Shown here piece by piece: positions 55,080 through 64,000 of a DNA stretch of 64,000 bases. Origin of the DNA: Fructobacillus broussonetiae (GTDB lineage Bacteria; Bacillota; Bacilli; Lactobacillales; Lactobacillaceae). The position numbers were made by a program, and so were the translations under genes. The notes below the pieces were generated by a model, which made no database searches, was not told the DNA's origin, and was given only the letters and a program-made list of their open reading frames with translations. Location: contig NZ_JAAMFK010000006.1 in assembly GCF_018437275.1 (NCBI RefSeq), positions 54,222-118,221 on the forward strand, read 5' to 3'. The first letter of the stretch is position 1, and the number at the start of each line of letters is the position of its first letter.

Positions 55080-55778
55080 ATGGAAAAACTAACACTCTTT
55101 TTATTTCTATTATTTAGCCAGTCTGTGCTGGCATCCTTTTTGTGCTGCCTGGCCGACCGCTCGGTATCTGGCGTTTCTTTATGGAAGGGACGCTCTTTTT
55201 GCTATGGCTGCAAACGCACCTTGAAGCCATGTGAGCTCATCCCCTTCTGGTCAGCATTCTTCCTGCTTTTTCGCTGTTCTGTTTGTCAGAAACGATTTAC
55301 AAACTTGTGGGACTGGCTCTTCTATGAGGGAATCTTTCCTTTGGCAATAACCTTTGTTTGCTGGCACGGCCTGCTTGCTTACTTAGACGGCACGCGCTTT
55401 TTTGAAGCATTCCACGCAAACTTCCTGCTGTGCTACCCGCTTTTCTTTTTGGCCAGGCAGGATCAACAAAGCAGGCAGGCGTCGACGGACGGACTATGGC
55501 TCGTTATTTTACTGCTTGGACAAGACAAGCTACCGTGCGCACTGTTTTTAGCAGGGGCGTTCTTTTGCGCGGTGCGGATGGGCAAGCTTGGTGTGGGTGA
55601 CGTGCCGGTGTTGGTGACGGGAGGCGTGGCCTGGTGCGGGTGGGACTTTGGCATATGGATCTGTGCGTCGAGTCTTGTCGGACTGGTGACGGCGGGTGTC
55701 ACAAGAAAACGGGCAATCCCCTTCATTCCGTCTCTTTTGATGGGCTGGATCATGCTTCTGCTTTTTCATTGCATATAA
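55080..55778 (+). CDS. comC: Prepilin peptidase (late competence type)
   Basis: 232 aa, eight hydrophobic segments. Two CxxC pairs in the cytosolic loop (FCYGCKRTL and FRCSVCQKRF) and the aspartyl protease motif GVGDVPV (GxGD); the first catalytic Asp is probably in FLARQDQQSRQ. It cleaves and methylates prepilin-like ComG proteins for DNA uptake. No Shine-Dalgarno is seen before the ATG at 55080, but three direct repeats lie upstream, so expression may be tightly controlled. Confidence 0.9.
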   Translation: MEKLTLFLFLLFSQSVLASFLCCLADRSVSGVSLWKGRSFCYGCKRTLKPCELIPFWSAFFLLFRCSVCQKRFTNLWDWLFYEGIFPLAITFVCWHGLLAYLDGTRFFEAFHANFLLCYPLFFLARQDQQSRQASTDGLWLVILLLGQDKLPCALFLAGAFFCAVRMGKLGVGDVPVLVTGGVAWCGWDFGIWICASSLVGLVTAGVTRKRAIPFIPSLLMGWIMLLLFHCI

Positions 55779-55801
55779 AAACGCGCCCCTAGAGGCGCGC
55801 T
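55776..55801. terminator. Terminator between comC and clpC
   Basis: AAAACGCGCCCCTAGAGGCG followed by CGCTTT: convergent genes share this stem. Confidence 0.7.
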
Positions 55802-55811
55802 TTACAAGATA

Positions 55812-58289
55812 TTACTTGCTTGTTTCCTTCTCTTCAGCCTTTTGGATTTTCAAAGTGATTTCACCCTTTGAGGCACCAATTGTGACCATGTCGGCGGTTG
55901 AAATTTCACCAGACAACAAAGCTTCGGAAAGTTTATCTTCAATTTCAGTTTGGATTAAGCGACGTACCGGGCGAGCACCGTATTCACGGTCGTAACCATC
56001 CTTTGCAATGGCTGCGACAGCCGCCTTTGTCATCTTAATCTTCACGCCCTGTTCAGCCACGCGTTCGAGCAGTGACTTAGACAAGAGACGTACAATTTGT
56101 TCAACTTCTGGTTCTTCCAACGGATCGAAGACGAGCACTTCGTCAATTCGGTTCACGAATTCGGGACGGAACGTTTCCTTCACCGTTTCGCGAATCTTCT
56201 TGGCAACGGCTTCGTTGTTTTCGTGTAAGTCCACGGAACCGAATCCGACCGTCTTTTCATCACGCAAACGGGTCGCACCCAAGTTTGACGTCATGATGAT
56301 AATCGTGTTTCGGAAGTTCACGCGGCGGCCCTTCGAATCTGTAAGGAATCCGTCGTCAAAGACCTGGAGCATCAAGTTGTAGATGTCCTGGTGAGCCTTT
56401 TCAACTTCATCCAACAACACAATGGAGTAAGGGTGCTTGCGAACCTGTTCCGTCAATTGACCACCCTGGTCGTAACCAACGTATCCCGGAGCAGAACCAA
56501 TCAAGCGAGATGATGAATAGCTTTCTTGATATTCGGACATATCGATTCGAATCATGTTGTCTTCAGAACCGAAGACCAATTCGGCCAAGGCCTTTGCCAA
56601 TTCCGTCTTACCAACACCAGTTGGTCCGAGGAAGAGGAAGGTCCCCATTGGACGCTTTGGATCAGCCAATCCAGAACGGGAACGACGGATGGCACGGGAC
56701 ACGGCATTGACTGCATCCTTTTGACCAATCACACGTTTTCCAAGCTCCTGCTCCAAGTTGATGAGCTGGTCGGATTCGGCCTGCTTCAACTGGTTCAACG
56801 GAACTCCGGTCTGTTGAGAAATGACATCGGCGATGTCTTCTTCTGACACCTTCATGTCGTACTTGTCGGCCTTGTGCGCCTTCTTTTCGGCACGTGAAAC
56901 CGCACGGTCAATCTTTTGACGTAGAGCGATTTCTTGCAAACGCAAATCAGCAGCCCGTTCGAAGTCCATGTCTTCGATAGCTTCGTCCTTCTCCTTCACG
57001 ATGTTGGCGAGGGCCGTCCGGTCCTTGTGGACAGGCGTTGACCGATCGACATCATCGATTTGGACTTTGGCAGCTGCTTCATCCATCAAATCGATGGCCT
57101 TGTCTGGCAAGAAGCGTCCCGTAATGTAGCGGGATGACAACTTAACGGCCGCCTGAATGGCTTCATCTTCAATTTGAACCTTGTGGTAGCTTTCAAACTT
57201 CGGACGAATTCCTTTTAGGATGGCAATGGCTTCGTCCGTTGAAGGCTCGTTAACCGTCACTTGGGCGAAACGGCGTTCCAAGGCACCATCCGCTTCAATC
57301 GATTGTTGGTATTCGTCAAAAGTCGTTGCCCCAAGCAACTGCAAACCGCCTCGAGCCAAAGCCGGCTTCAAGATGTTGGCCGCATCGATGGCACCTTCGG
57401 CACCACCAGCACCAACCAAGGTGTGCAACTCATCAACGAACAAGATGACTTGTCCGTCTTCTTCAATTTCATCGATAATCTGCTTCAAGCGGGCTTCGAA
57501 CTCCCCACGGTACTTGGTACCCGCAACAAGGGAACCCATGTCCAAAACCATCAAACGCTTGTGCTTCAAGTTATCAGGCACTTGTCCCTTTACGATGCGT
57601 TGAGCCAGCCCTTCTGCAATGGCTGTTTTACCAACACCAGGTTCTCCGACCAAGACCGGGTTATTCTTCGTCCGACGTGACAAAATCTGTACCACGCGAC
57701 GAACTTCTTCGTCCCGTCCGATAACAGGGTCTAAGTTCTTCGTACGTGCAACCTGGGTGAGGTCACGTCCCAACTTATCTAAGGTTGGCGTTCCCTCGAT
57801 TGGCTTCTGATTCGTCTTGCCTTTTTTCATCTGCTTTCGCAAGTCTGAGATGCCCAAGCGGCGCAGAATGGCCTTCTGCAAGTCCGTCAAGTTAACGTCC
57901 AAAGATAACAACACACGCGCTGCCAAAATGGACTGATCTTGAATGAGTGACAAGAGGATGAGTTCAGTTCCCACCTCTTCTTGCCCAAGCGTTTCCGCCT
58001 GTTCCTTCGCCCAGTTCAAAATGGAACCAGCCTTTGGTGAGTAGGCCAAATACATCTTTTGGTCAAACTCTTGTTCGACACCAAAGCCAGTGTAGTGTTC
58101 GATTTCTTCTTGAACGTCCTTTGCCTTTACTGAAAACTCGGCGAGGACCTTACCAGCCACACCCTGCTTTTCCATGGCCAAGGCCAAAAGCAAGTGTTCC
58201 GTTCCAACCGCTAAGTGACGGAAGTACTTGGCTTGGTCCTGTGCGATTGCCAAGACCGTTTTTGCTGAATTTGTGTATTGTGCTGCCAT
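55812..58289 (-). CDS. clpC: ATP-dependent Clp protease ATP-binding subunit ClpC
   Basis: 825 aa from the ATG at 58289 behind AAAGGAGAAAAC. N-terminal Clp repeat domain ([35 protein letters not shown]), first AAA domain ([16 protein letters not shown]), a middle UVR-like segment ([20 protein letters not shown]), second AAA domain ([16 protein letters not shown]) and IDMSEYQE. Unfolds substrates for ClpP. No zinc finger, so not ClpE. No CtsR operator heptads (GGTCAAA) are visible upstream, and no mcsA/mcsB/ctsR genes adjoin it. Confidence 0.93.
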   Translation of the reverse strand: MAAQYTNSAKTVLAIAQDQAKYFRHLAVGTEHLLLALAMEKQGVAGKVLAEFSVKAKDVQEEIEHYTGFGVEQEFDQKMYLAYSPKAGSILNWAKEQAETLGQEEVGTELILLSLIQDQSILAARVLLSLDVNLTDLQKAILRRLGISDLRKQMKKGKTNQKPIEGTPTLDKLGRDLTQVARTKNLDPVIGRDEEVRRVVQILSRRTKNNPVLVGEPGVGKTAIAEGLAQRIVKGQVPDNLKHKRLMVLDMGSLVAGTKYRGEFEARLKQIIDEIEEDGQVILFVDELHTLVGAGGAEGAIDAANILKPALARGGLQLLGATTFDEYQQSIEADGALERRFAQVTVNEPSTDEAIAILKGIRPKFESYHKVQIEDEAIQAAVKLSSRYITGRFLPDKAIDLMDEAAAKVQIDDVDRSTPVHKDRTALANIVKEKDEAIEDMDFERAADLRLQEIALRQKIDRAVSRAEKKAHKADKYDMKVSEEDIADVISQQTGVPLNQLKQAESDQLINLEQELGKRVIGQKDAVNAVSRAIRRSRSGLADPKRPMGTFLFLGPTGVGKTELAKALAELVFGSEDNMIRIDMSEYQESYSSSRLIGSAPGYVGYDQGGQLTEQVRKHPYSIVLLDEVEKAHQDIYNLMLQVFDDGFLTDSKGRRVNFRNTIIIMTSNLGATRLRDEKTVGFGSVDLHENNEAVAKKIRETVKETFRPEFVNRIDEVLVFDPLEEPEVEQIVRLLSKSLLERVAEQGVKIKMTKAAVAAIAKDGYDREYGARPVRRLIQTEIEDKLSEALLSGEISTADMVTIGASKGEITLKIQKAEEKETSK

Positions 58290-58381
58290 GTTTTCTCCTT
58301 TGTTCAAAACGAAAACGTGCCTATTTAAACTTGGAACTATTATAACGCAGATTTCGCCATCCGTTAAAGGGTATGGCGTCT

Positions 58382-58412
58382 AAAAAAAGCAGGCGCTTAA
58401 GCCTGCTTTTTA
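58382..58412 (-). terminator. Terminator of prfB
   Basis: Minus strand AAAAAGCAGGCTTAAGCGCC-type stem (AAAGCAGGC, loop, GCCTGCTTTTTTT), immediately after the prfB stop. Confidence 0.85.
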
Positions 58413-59531
58413 TTAATCTGGATTCTTCAATGCTAACTGCCACTGCAAGTAGGCGTTGATCAGAGGATCAATATCACCATCCAAAACAGCTTGTGGTTGA
58501 TTGCTTTCGTATCCAGTGCGGTGATCCTTCACCATCTGGTATGGGTGCAAGACGTAGGAACGAATTTGGGATCCCCAACCGTTTTCCATCTTTTCACCAG
58601 CCAACTCCGCACGTTCTGCTTCCTTCTTCTCACGTTCCAACTGGTAAAGCTTTCCCTTCAAAAGTCGCATGGCGTAATCGCGGTTACCGTACTGCGTACG
58701 TTCAACCGTTGATGAAACGACGATTCCGGTTGGTTCGTGAGTCAAACGCACACCGGTTGAAACCTTGTTAACGTTCTGACCACCGGCACCACCGGAACGA
58801 AAGACGTCCATCTTAATATCATCATCACGTACTTCAACTTCGATTGAGTCATCCAATTCAGGCATCACATCAATGGAAACAAAGGATGTGTGACGACGTC
58901 CGGCAGAATCAAAGGGCGAAATTCGAACAAAACGGTGAACGCCCTTTTCAGAGCGCAAGAAGCCGTAGGCGTTGTGCCCAGAAATTTTCAAGGTTGCTGA
59001 ATCAATTCCTGCTTCGTCACCAGCGTTGTAGTTCAACACTTCGACTTTGAAGTCATGGTCATTTGCCCAGCGAGTGTACATCCGGTAGAGGTTTCCACCC
59101 CAGTCGGTTGATTCTGTTCCACCTGATCCTGGGTGGATTTCCAAGATGGCGTTGTTAGCGTCGTATTCACCCGTTAACAATTGTTCCAGGTTATATGCCG
59201 TTACAGCGTCTTGGGTCTTTGTTACCAAGTCTTCCAATTCCGTTGCAGAATCTTCGTCTTCTGGATCCTCTGAAACGATTTCAATCAAAACATCAATCTC
59301 GTCAGCCGCTTCCCCCAATGACAAGAATGAATCGCGACGCTTCTTCAAAACGTTTGCCTGGTCGATAATTCCCTGAGCTTTTTGCTGGTCGTTCCAGAAA
59401 GATGGCTCTGTCATTTGGTTTTCAAAGTCAGCAATTTCTTCTGTCAACGCGTCCAAGTCGAGCGTTTTTGCAAAGCCTTCGATTTCCTTTCGGATACCGG
59501 CTAAGGCCTGTTTGGCTGCCACAATTTCCAT
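58413..59531 (-). CDS. prfB: Peptide chain release factor 2 (no programmed frameshift)
   Basis: 372 aa in one uninterrupted frame from the ATG at 59531 behind GGGAGGAAAAGCC. The GGQ motif ([12 protein letters not shown]) that triggers hydrolysis and the SPF stop-codon motif ([15 protein letters not shown]) are present. In most bacteria the gene needs a +1 frameshift at an in-frame TGA near codon 25. Here the matching codons (59457-59462) are CTC GAC and no stop exists. Follows secA, as is common. Confidence 0.97.
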   Translation of the reverse strand: MEIVAAKQALAGIRKEIEGFAKTLDLDALTEEIADFENQMTEPSFWNDQQKAQGIIDQANVLKKRRDSFLSLGEAADEIDVLIEIVSEDPEDEDSATELEDLVTKTQDAVTAYNLEQLLTGEYDANNAILEIHPGSGGTESTDWGGNLYRMYTRWANDHDFKVEVLNYNAGDEAGIDSATLKISGHNAYGFLRSEKGVHRFVRISPFDSAGRRHTSFVSIDVMPELDDSIEVEVRDDDIKMDVFRSGGAGGQNVNKVSTGVRLTHEPTGIVVSSTVERTQYGNRDYAMRLLKGKLYQLEREKKEAERAELAGEKMENGWGSQIRSYVLHPYQMVKDHRTGYESNQPQAVLDGDIDPLINAYLQWQLALKNPD

Positions 59532-59577
59532 GGCTTTTCCTCCCATAAGAAAAGCGAACTCATCGTTCGCTTCATAC

Positions 59578-61989
59578 TTAGGCTGACATGTTTGAACGAA
59601 TTTCGGCCTTCATGAAGGTCCGAGTTGCATCGTATTCGATGTCAGCAATCATTTTGTTAAAGTTAGCAAAAGCTTCGTTTTGGTATTCAACCAATGGGTT
59701 CAACTGACCGTATCCACGGAGTCCAACACCCTGACGCAAACGGTCCAAGGCATCGATGTGGTCGGTCCAGTGTTGGTCCACTGAACGAAGAATAACCACG
59801 CGCTCAAAGGCGAGAAGTTGACCTTCATCGTAAAGGTCTTGCTTCTTGTCTTCCAAGTTATCCAAAGCCAAGTTGTACAACTTGTCCTTGATTTCGTCAC
59901 GGGTCAAGTTTTGCAAACGAACGGCGCCATGCTTTGGTGAAGTCAATGAAGATTCAAGGAACTTCGTGATTTCATCCAAGTGCCATTCCTTTTGATCCTT
60001 GCCTGGCGTTTGGGCATCAACAACACGGTTGATTGTGCGCTTTACCATTGGCAACAAAACGTTATCCAAGGACTTCTTTTCATCCAAGACTTGGTCACGT
60101 TCCTTATAGATCAATTCACGCTGTTCACGGACAACGTCATCATATTGCAAAACGTTCTTACGAGTATCGTAGTTGTTCCCTTCAACACGCTTTTGAGCAG
60201 ATTCAACTGAACGCGTAATCCAACGGTGAGTAATCACTGTTTCATCGTCATCCATGTTCATTTTTTGCAAAAGGGCGCGAACCTTTTCGGCACCGAAACG
60301 AATCATCAAGTCATCTTGCAAGGACAAGTAGAACTGTGAGAATCCGTGGTCACCCTGACGTCCGGCACGTCCACGCAACTGGTTATCGATACGACGTGAT
60401 TCGTGTCGTTCGGTCGCAATCACGGCCAAACCACCAAGTTCGTCGATACCAGGGCCCAACTTAATGTCGGTTCCTCGACCAGCCATGTTCGTGGCAACCG
60501 TAACGGCACCCTTTTGACCAGCGTTTGCGATGATGTCTGCTTCCTTTTCGTTGTTCTTGGCGTTCAACACGTTGTGTGGAATGTTGTGGGCCGTGAGCAA
60601 CTTATCAACTAATTCAGAAGATTCAACTGAACCAGTTCCCAGCAAGACAGGCTGGCCCTTCTTGTGCAATTCAGCAACGCGGTTTACAACGGCGTTAAAC
60701 TTTGACTTCAATGAAGGGTATAACAAGTCGGGTTCGTCAATACGTTGAACGGGACGGTTGGTTGGGATTTGCGTAACTTCCATGTTGTAAATCTCAAGCA
60801 ACTCTTCTTCTTCAGTCTTGGCCGTTCCTGTCATACCAGATAACTTCTTGTACATACGGAAGAGATTCTGGTAAGTGATTTGAGCCATGGACTTGTTTTC
60901 TTCGTGAATTTCAACGCCTTCCTTCGCTTCGATTGCTTGGTGCAATCCATCGGAAAGACGGGTTCCCTCAGAAATACGTCCAGTTGATTGGTCAATCAAC
61001 TTTACTTCCCCTTCTTGCACAACATAATCCTTATCGCGCAAGTAGTTGAAGTTGGCACGGAGTGCTTGATCCATGTGGTGGGTCAAAGCAGTGTTTTCAG
61101 AATCGTACAAGTTTTCGAAGTTGAAGAACACTTCCGCCGCCTTAATCCCTTCTGGAGTAAGTGACGTGTTCTTTGATTCTTCATCAACCTTGTAGTCTTG
61201 TTCGCGAGTCAATGTCTTAACGAAGCGATCAACTCGTTGGTACAAAGGTGAAATTCCTGAACCAGGACCAGAAATGATCAATGGGGTACGGGCCGTATCA
61301 ATCAAGATTGAATCTGCTTCATCAATCAATGCGTAGTGCAAACCACGTTGCATCACACGGTCTTCTGCACGGTTCACCATGTTGTCGCGGAGGTAATCAA
61401 ATCCGATGTTAAAGTTCGTTGAATAAGTGATGTCAGCGTCGTAAGCAGCACGCTTCTTTTCTGGCGAATCGTCACCAACGTTAACACCAACAGAAAGGCC
61501 GAGCCATTCGTAGAGTTGTCCCATCAACTGGGCATCACGCTTTGACAAGTAATCGTTAACCGTCACAACGTGCACTCCTTGACCAGCCAAGGCATTCAAG
61601 TAAACAGCCATCGTGGCCGTCAACGTCTTACCTTCACCAGTCTTCATTTCGGCAAGGTTTCCACCGTGCAAAACAATGGCACCCATGATTTGTACGTGGT
61701 ATGGGTAAAGGCCGAGCACACGCTTTGCTCCTTCACGGGCAACGGCGAAAGCTTCTGGTAGAAGTTCATCAAGAACCTTTGCCATGGCCTTTTGTTTTGC
61801 CTTTTCATCCTTGACTCCAGCCGTTTCCTTTTGAATGCGGATCTGGAATTCCTGGGTCTTCTTTTGCAAGGCCTCATCGGACAACGCCGCCATTTCATCA
61901 GCGTGGGCTTCCACTTGATTTGCGACCTTATCAATCTTTTTTAATTTGTGCTTGGAGTTATCAAGCATCTTACGAATTGGATTTGCCAT
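59578..61989 (-). CDS. secA: Protein translocase ATPase SecA
   Basis: 803 aa, full length without the zinc-binding C-terminal tail. Walker [52 protein letters not shown] and the two-helix finger region. Drives secreted proteins through SecYEG. Confidence 0.99.
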   Translation of the reverse strand: MANPIRKMLDNSKHKLKKIDKVANQVEAHADEMAALSDEALQKKTQEFQIRIQKETAGVKDEKAKQKAMAKVLDELLPEAFAVAREGAKRVLGLYPYHVQIMGAIVLHGGNLAEMKTGEGKTLTATMAVYLNALAGQGVHVVTVNDYLSKRDAQLMGQLYEWLGLSVGVNVGDDSPEKKRAAYDADITYSTNFNIGFDYLRDNMVNRAEDRVMQRGLHYALIDEADSILIDTARTPLIISGPGSGISPLYQRVDRFVKTLTREQDYKVDEESKNTSLTPEGIKAAEVFFNFENLYDSENTALTHHMDQALRANFNYLRDKDYVVQEGEVKLIDQSTGRISEGTRLSDGLHQAIEAKEGVEIHEENKSMAQITYQNLFRMYKKLSGMTGTAKTEEEELLEIYNMEVTQIPTNRPVQRIDEPDLLYPSLKSKFNAVVNRVAELHKKGQPVLLGTGSVESSELVDKLLTAHNIPHNVLNAKNNEKEADIIANAGQKGAVTVATNMAGRGTDIKLGPGIDELGGLAVIATERHESRRIDNQLRGRAGRQGDHGFSQFYLSLQDDLMIRFGAEKVRALLQKMNMDDDETVITHRWITRSVESAQKRVEGNNYDTRKNVLQYDDVVREQRELIYKERDQVLDEKKSLDNVLLPMVKRTINRVVDAQTPGKDQKEWHLDEITKFLESSLTSPKHGAVRLQNLTRDEIKDKLYNLALDNLEDKKQDLYDEGQLLAFERVVILRSVDQHWTDHIDALDRLRQGVGLRGYGQLNPLVEYQNEAFANFNKMIADIEYDATRTFMKAEIRSNMSA

Positions 61990-62081
61990 CGAATTATCGG
62001 TACTCGGTTGCCCGAATACGCCCCCTTCATAGAAAGTAATGATTTCTCTGAAATTATTTTGAAACTAGACTCTATTATAGC

Positions 62082-62132
62082 AAAAAAAGCCGAAAAGGAA
62101 CAGACTAGAGCCGTTCCTATTCTGGCTTTTTG
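62082..62132 (-). terminator. Terminator of serS
   Basis: Minus strand AAAAAGCCAGAATAGGAACG with a short loop and GTTCCTTTTCGGCTTTTTTT; 14 bases after the serS stop. Confidence 0.8.
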
Positions 62133-62145
62133 ATGGTCATCAATC

Positions 62146-63456
62146 TTAGTGGTGAGGTGTTGCGTTCAACTTTTCTTGACCACCCATGTATGGACGAAGT
62201 ACTTCTGGAATCGTAACCGTTCCATCTTCGTTTTGATAGTTTTCCAAGATAGCAGCAACCGTTCGTCCAACGGCCAATCCTGAACCGTTCAACGTGTGAA
62301 CCAGTTCAAGCTTTCCATCAGCGTTACGGTAAGTGATGTGCATGCGACGTGCCTGGAAGTCCTTTGTGTTTGAAACAGAAGAGATTTCACGGTACGTATC
62401 TTGCGCTGGCAACCAAACTTCCAAGTCGTGTGTCTTGGCTGCTGAGAATCCCATGTCCCCGGTAGAAAGGGTGATGACGTGATATGGCAAGCCCAACTTT
62501 TGCAAGATGTTTTCGGCGTTCTTCGTCATCTTTTCAAGTTCGATGTCTGATTCATCTGCCTTTGAGAACTTAACCATTTCAACCTTGTTGAATTGGTGCA
62601 AACGAATTAATCCACGCGTATCGCGTCCAGCGGCACCAGCTTCCTTACGGAATGATGGTGACAAAGCCGTGATTGAAATTGGCAAATCTTCAGTTGGAAT
62701 CGTTTCACCTGAGTAATAGTTCGTCAATGGCACTTCGGCAGTTGGAATATATGTTTGATCCAAGTCTTGCACACGGTAGGCATCGTCTTGGAACTTAGGG
62801 TACTGACCCGTTCCAAACATTGCTGAGTCATTAACAACAATAGGCGTAATCATTTCCGTGTACCCTTCTTCGCGGTGTTGATCCAACATAAAGTTATACA
62901 ACGCACGTTCCAAACGAGCACCATCGCCAACGTAGTACAAGAAACGGGCACCTGAAACCTTGGCTCCGCGTTCAAAGTCCAAGATTCCAAGATCCTCACC
63001 AATTTCATAGTGTGGCTTCAACCATTCCGGAGCCTTTTCCAAAGCATGTGGACGTGTTTCGTAATCTTCTGGGGCCCACTTGCGAACTTCAACGTTTGAA
63101 TCTTCGTCTGGACCAACCGGAACATCATCTTCAGCGATGTTTGGCAAGTGCGTAGCAATTTCCTTTACAGCTGCTTCGGCATCAACCAATTCTTGGTCCA
63201 TGTCCTTAATTTGCTTAGCCACTTCTTGCATTTCGGCAATGGCTGCAGAAGCATCTTCCTTTTGACGCTTTGCAAAGGCGATCTTGTCTGAGGCCTCGTT
63301 ACGCTTTGCCTTCATGTCTTCGACCTTTGCAATCAAATCACGACGCTTTTGATCCTTTTCAAGCAACTTTTCCAAGGTTCCTTCTTTAACGCCACGGTCC
63401 TGCAACTTCTTTGCAGCTTCTTCTTTATTCTTGCGCAAATATTTAATATCGAGCAT
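62146..63456 (-). CDS. serS: Seryl-tRNA synthetase
   Basis: 436 aa, class II synthetase. N-terminal coiled-coil arm that holds tRNA-Ser (residues about 30-100), motif 2 [20 protein letters not shown], motif 3 [19 protein letters not shown]. Charges tRNA-Ser with serine. Controlled by a T-box leader. Confidence 0.99.
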   Translation of the reverse strand: MLDIKYLRKNKEEAAKKLQDRGVKEGTLEKLLEKDQKRRDLIAKVEDMKAKRNEASDKIAFAKRQKEDASAAIAEMQEVAKQIKDMDQELVDAEAAVKEIATHLPNIAEDDVPVGPDEDSNVEVRKWAPEDYETRPHALEKAPEWLKPHYEIGEDLGILDFERGAKVSGARFLYYVGDGARLERALYNFMLDQHREEGYTEMITPIVVNDSAMFGTGQYPKFQDDAYRVQDLDQTYIPTAEVPLTNYYSGETIPTEDLPISITALSPSFRKEAGAAGRDTRGLIRLHQFNKVEMVKFSKADESDIELEKMTKNAENILQKLGLPYHVITLSTGDMGFSAAKTHDLEVWLPAQDTYREISSVSNTKDFQARRMHITYRNADGKLELVHTLNGSGLAVGRTVAAILENYQNEDGTVTIPEVLRPYMGGQEKLNATPHH

Positions 63457-63469
63457 ATTTCGATTCTCC

Positions 63470-63690
63470 TTCTATACAAAAAGCGCCTTTTCATCCGACA
63501 AAAGTCAGGGACGAAAAAGACGCAATCCGTGGTACCACCCAAATTCTACAGCAAAAACTGTAGCACTCATTATCCGATAACGGTGGGAACCGAGCAGCAT
63601 TACCTGCTAAACGTGACTCATTGGAGTTTCAACCGGATAGCTCTCAGCGAACGCTACCTTTCTGTAGTGGTTTACTTATGATGAGTTGAT
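63470..63690 (-). promoter_or_regulatory. T-box leader (serine)
   Basis: The T-box core GGTGGTACCACGG is on the minus strand at 63526-63538, in front of a terminator (GCGTCTTTTTCGTCC ... GGATGAAAAGGCGCTTTTT at 63479-63524). Upstream is a stem I region. Uncharged tRNA would favour the antiterminator and let serS be made. The codon in the specifier loop was not identified with certainty; serine is inferred from the gene. Confidence 0.9.
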
Positions 63691-63696
63691 ATCTAT

Positions 63697-63725
63697 ATTC
63701 TAATCCAAGAAAATAGTTCTGGCAA
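63697..63725 (-). promoter_or_regulatory. Promoter of the T-box/serS transcript
   Basis: Minus strand TTGCCA (63720-63725), 17-base spacer, TAGAAT (63697-63702). Confidence 0.75.
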
Positions 63726-63775
63726 GAAAAAGATATAAATAAAATAAAAAAGACATACCGAAGTATGTCATTTGA

Positions 63776-63849
63776 TGGGCCATCCTGGATTCGAACCAGG
63801 GACCTCTGCGTTATCAACACAGCGCTCTAACCAACTGAGCTAATGGCCC
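63776..63849 (-). tRNA. tRNA-Ile (anticodon GAT)
   Basis: 74 bases with acceptor GGGCCAT/ATGGCCC, D arm AGCTCAGTTGGTTAGAGC, anticodon loop TTGATAA and T arm GGTTCGAATC. No CCA end encoded. Confidence 0.95.
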
Positions 63850-63854
63850 ATTAA

Positions 63855-63925
<71 letters not shown>

Positions 63926-63955
63926 ATTATTCTTTTTTTTTCGGGTTGAACCCTA

Positions 63956-64000
63956 TGGCGCTGGACGGAATCGAACCGCCGACACATGCAGCTTCAATGC
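63956..64000 (-). tRNA. tRNA-Phe (anticodon GAA), 3' part, cut by the window edge
   Basis: Visible are the anticodon loop (TTGAAGC), the variable loop, T arm GGCGGTTCGATTCCGTC and acceptor strand CAGCGCC plus A. The 5' half is beyond the window. Confidence 0.85.

Noticed and set aside
58290..58360. CtsR operator in front of clpC
   Set aside because: Searched for GGTCAAA heptads and found none; only a plain promoter (TATAAT at about 58341) is visible.

Overview
The window looks like a chromosomal segment of a low-to-mid-GC Gram-positive lactic acid bacterium. Evidence: long Shine-Dalgarno sequences of the AGGAGG type, the Firmicute order of the S10/spc/alpha ribosomal clusters, an ECF (Ecf A1-A2-T) transporter core next to truA, a T-box in front of serS, and LPxTG-type and collagen-binding surface proteins. 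A short-lid adenylate kinase (188 aa), no rpsN in the spc cluster, and two collagen-binding adhesins point towards the Weissella/Leuconostoc branch of Lactobacillaceae. That genus call is an inference from memory, not a search result.

Layout. 1-4.6 kb: defence-like genes (cytosine methyltransferase, GIY-YIG nuclease-helicase, a HEPN protein, and a frameshifted gene that shares the HEPN protein's C-terminal domain). 5-18.6 kb: accessory genes, with a tandem pair of DUF6287 proteins, a RloAB/AbiL-type pair, a collagen-binding adhesin, a Fic protein, an ImmA/IrrE-type protease, DUF2335, several micro-proteins and a large coiled-coil membrane protein. 18.9-19.8 kb: rplM-rpsI. 20.3-29.5 kb: a second accessory block with a frameshifted adhesin and a class II bacteriocin locus. 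29.1-33 kb: an oxidase-like protein, truA and ecfT-ecfA2-ecfA1. 33-47 kb: the alpha, spc and S10 ribosomal clusters. 47.3-51.2 kb: potABCD. 51.4-54.6 kb: rpsL-rpsG-fusA. 55-63.5 kb: comC, clpC, prfB, secA, serS with its T-box. 63.7-64 kb: a tRNA cluster (Ile, Gly, Phe).

The most interesting item is at 22.6-28.2 kb. Five consecutive small genes, each with its own ribosome binding site, encode 46-58 aa peptides whose double-glycine leaders align without gaps. They are followed upstream on the same strand by a CPBP-type membrane protein, a shortened HlyD-like accessory protein, a C39-peptidase ABC exporter and a four-helix membrane protein. Together these form a complete multi-peptide bacteriocin production, export and probable immunity locus. 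It sits in the interval between truA and rplM that is usually empty in this group.

A second point is a 14-bp dyad (TGTCCTAAWYGACA) found 75-81 bp upstream of four separate accessory operons, including the RloAB defence pair and the Fic gene, which suggests a common regulator. Also notable are a prfB that has lost its programmed frameshift, tandem Cys/Met/His-rich micro-proteins, and a strong orphan promoter reading into a structured, apparently non-coding region. No transposase, integrase, prophage or CRISPR array was recognised.
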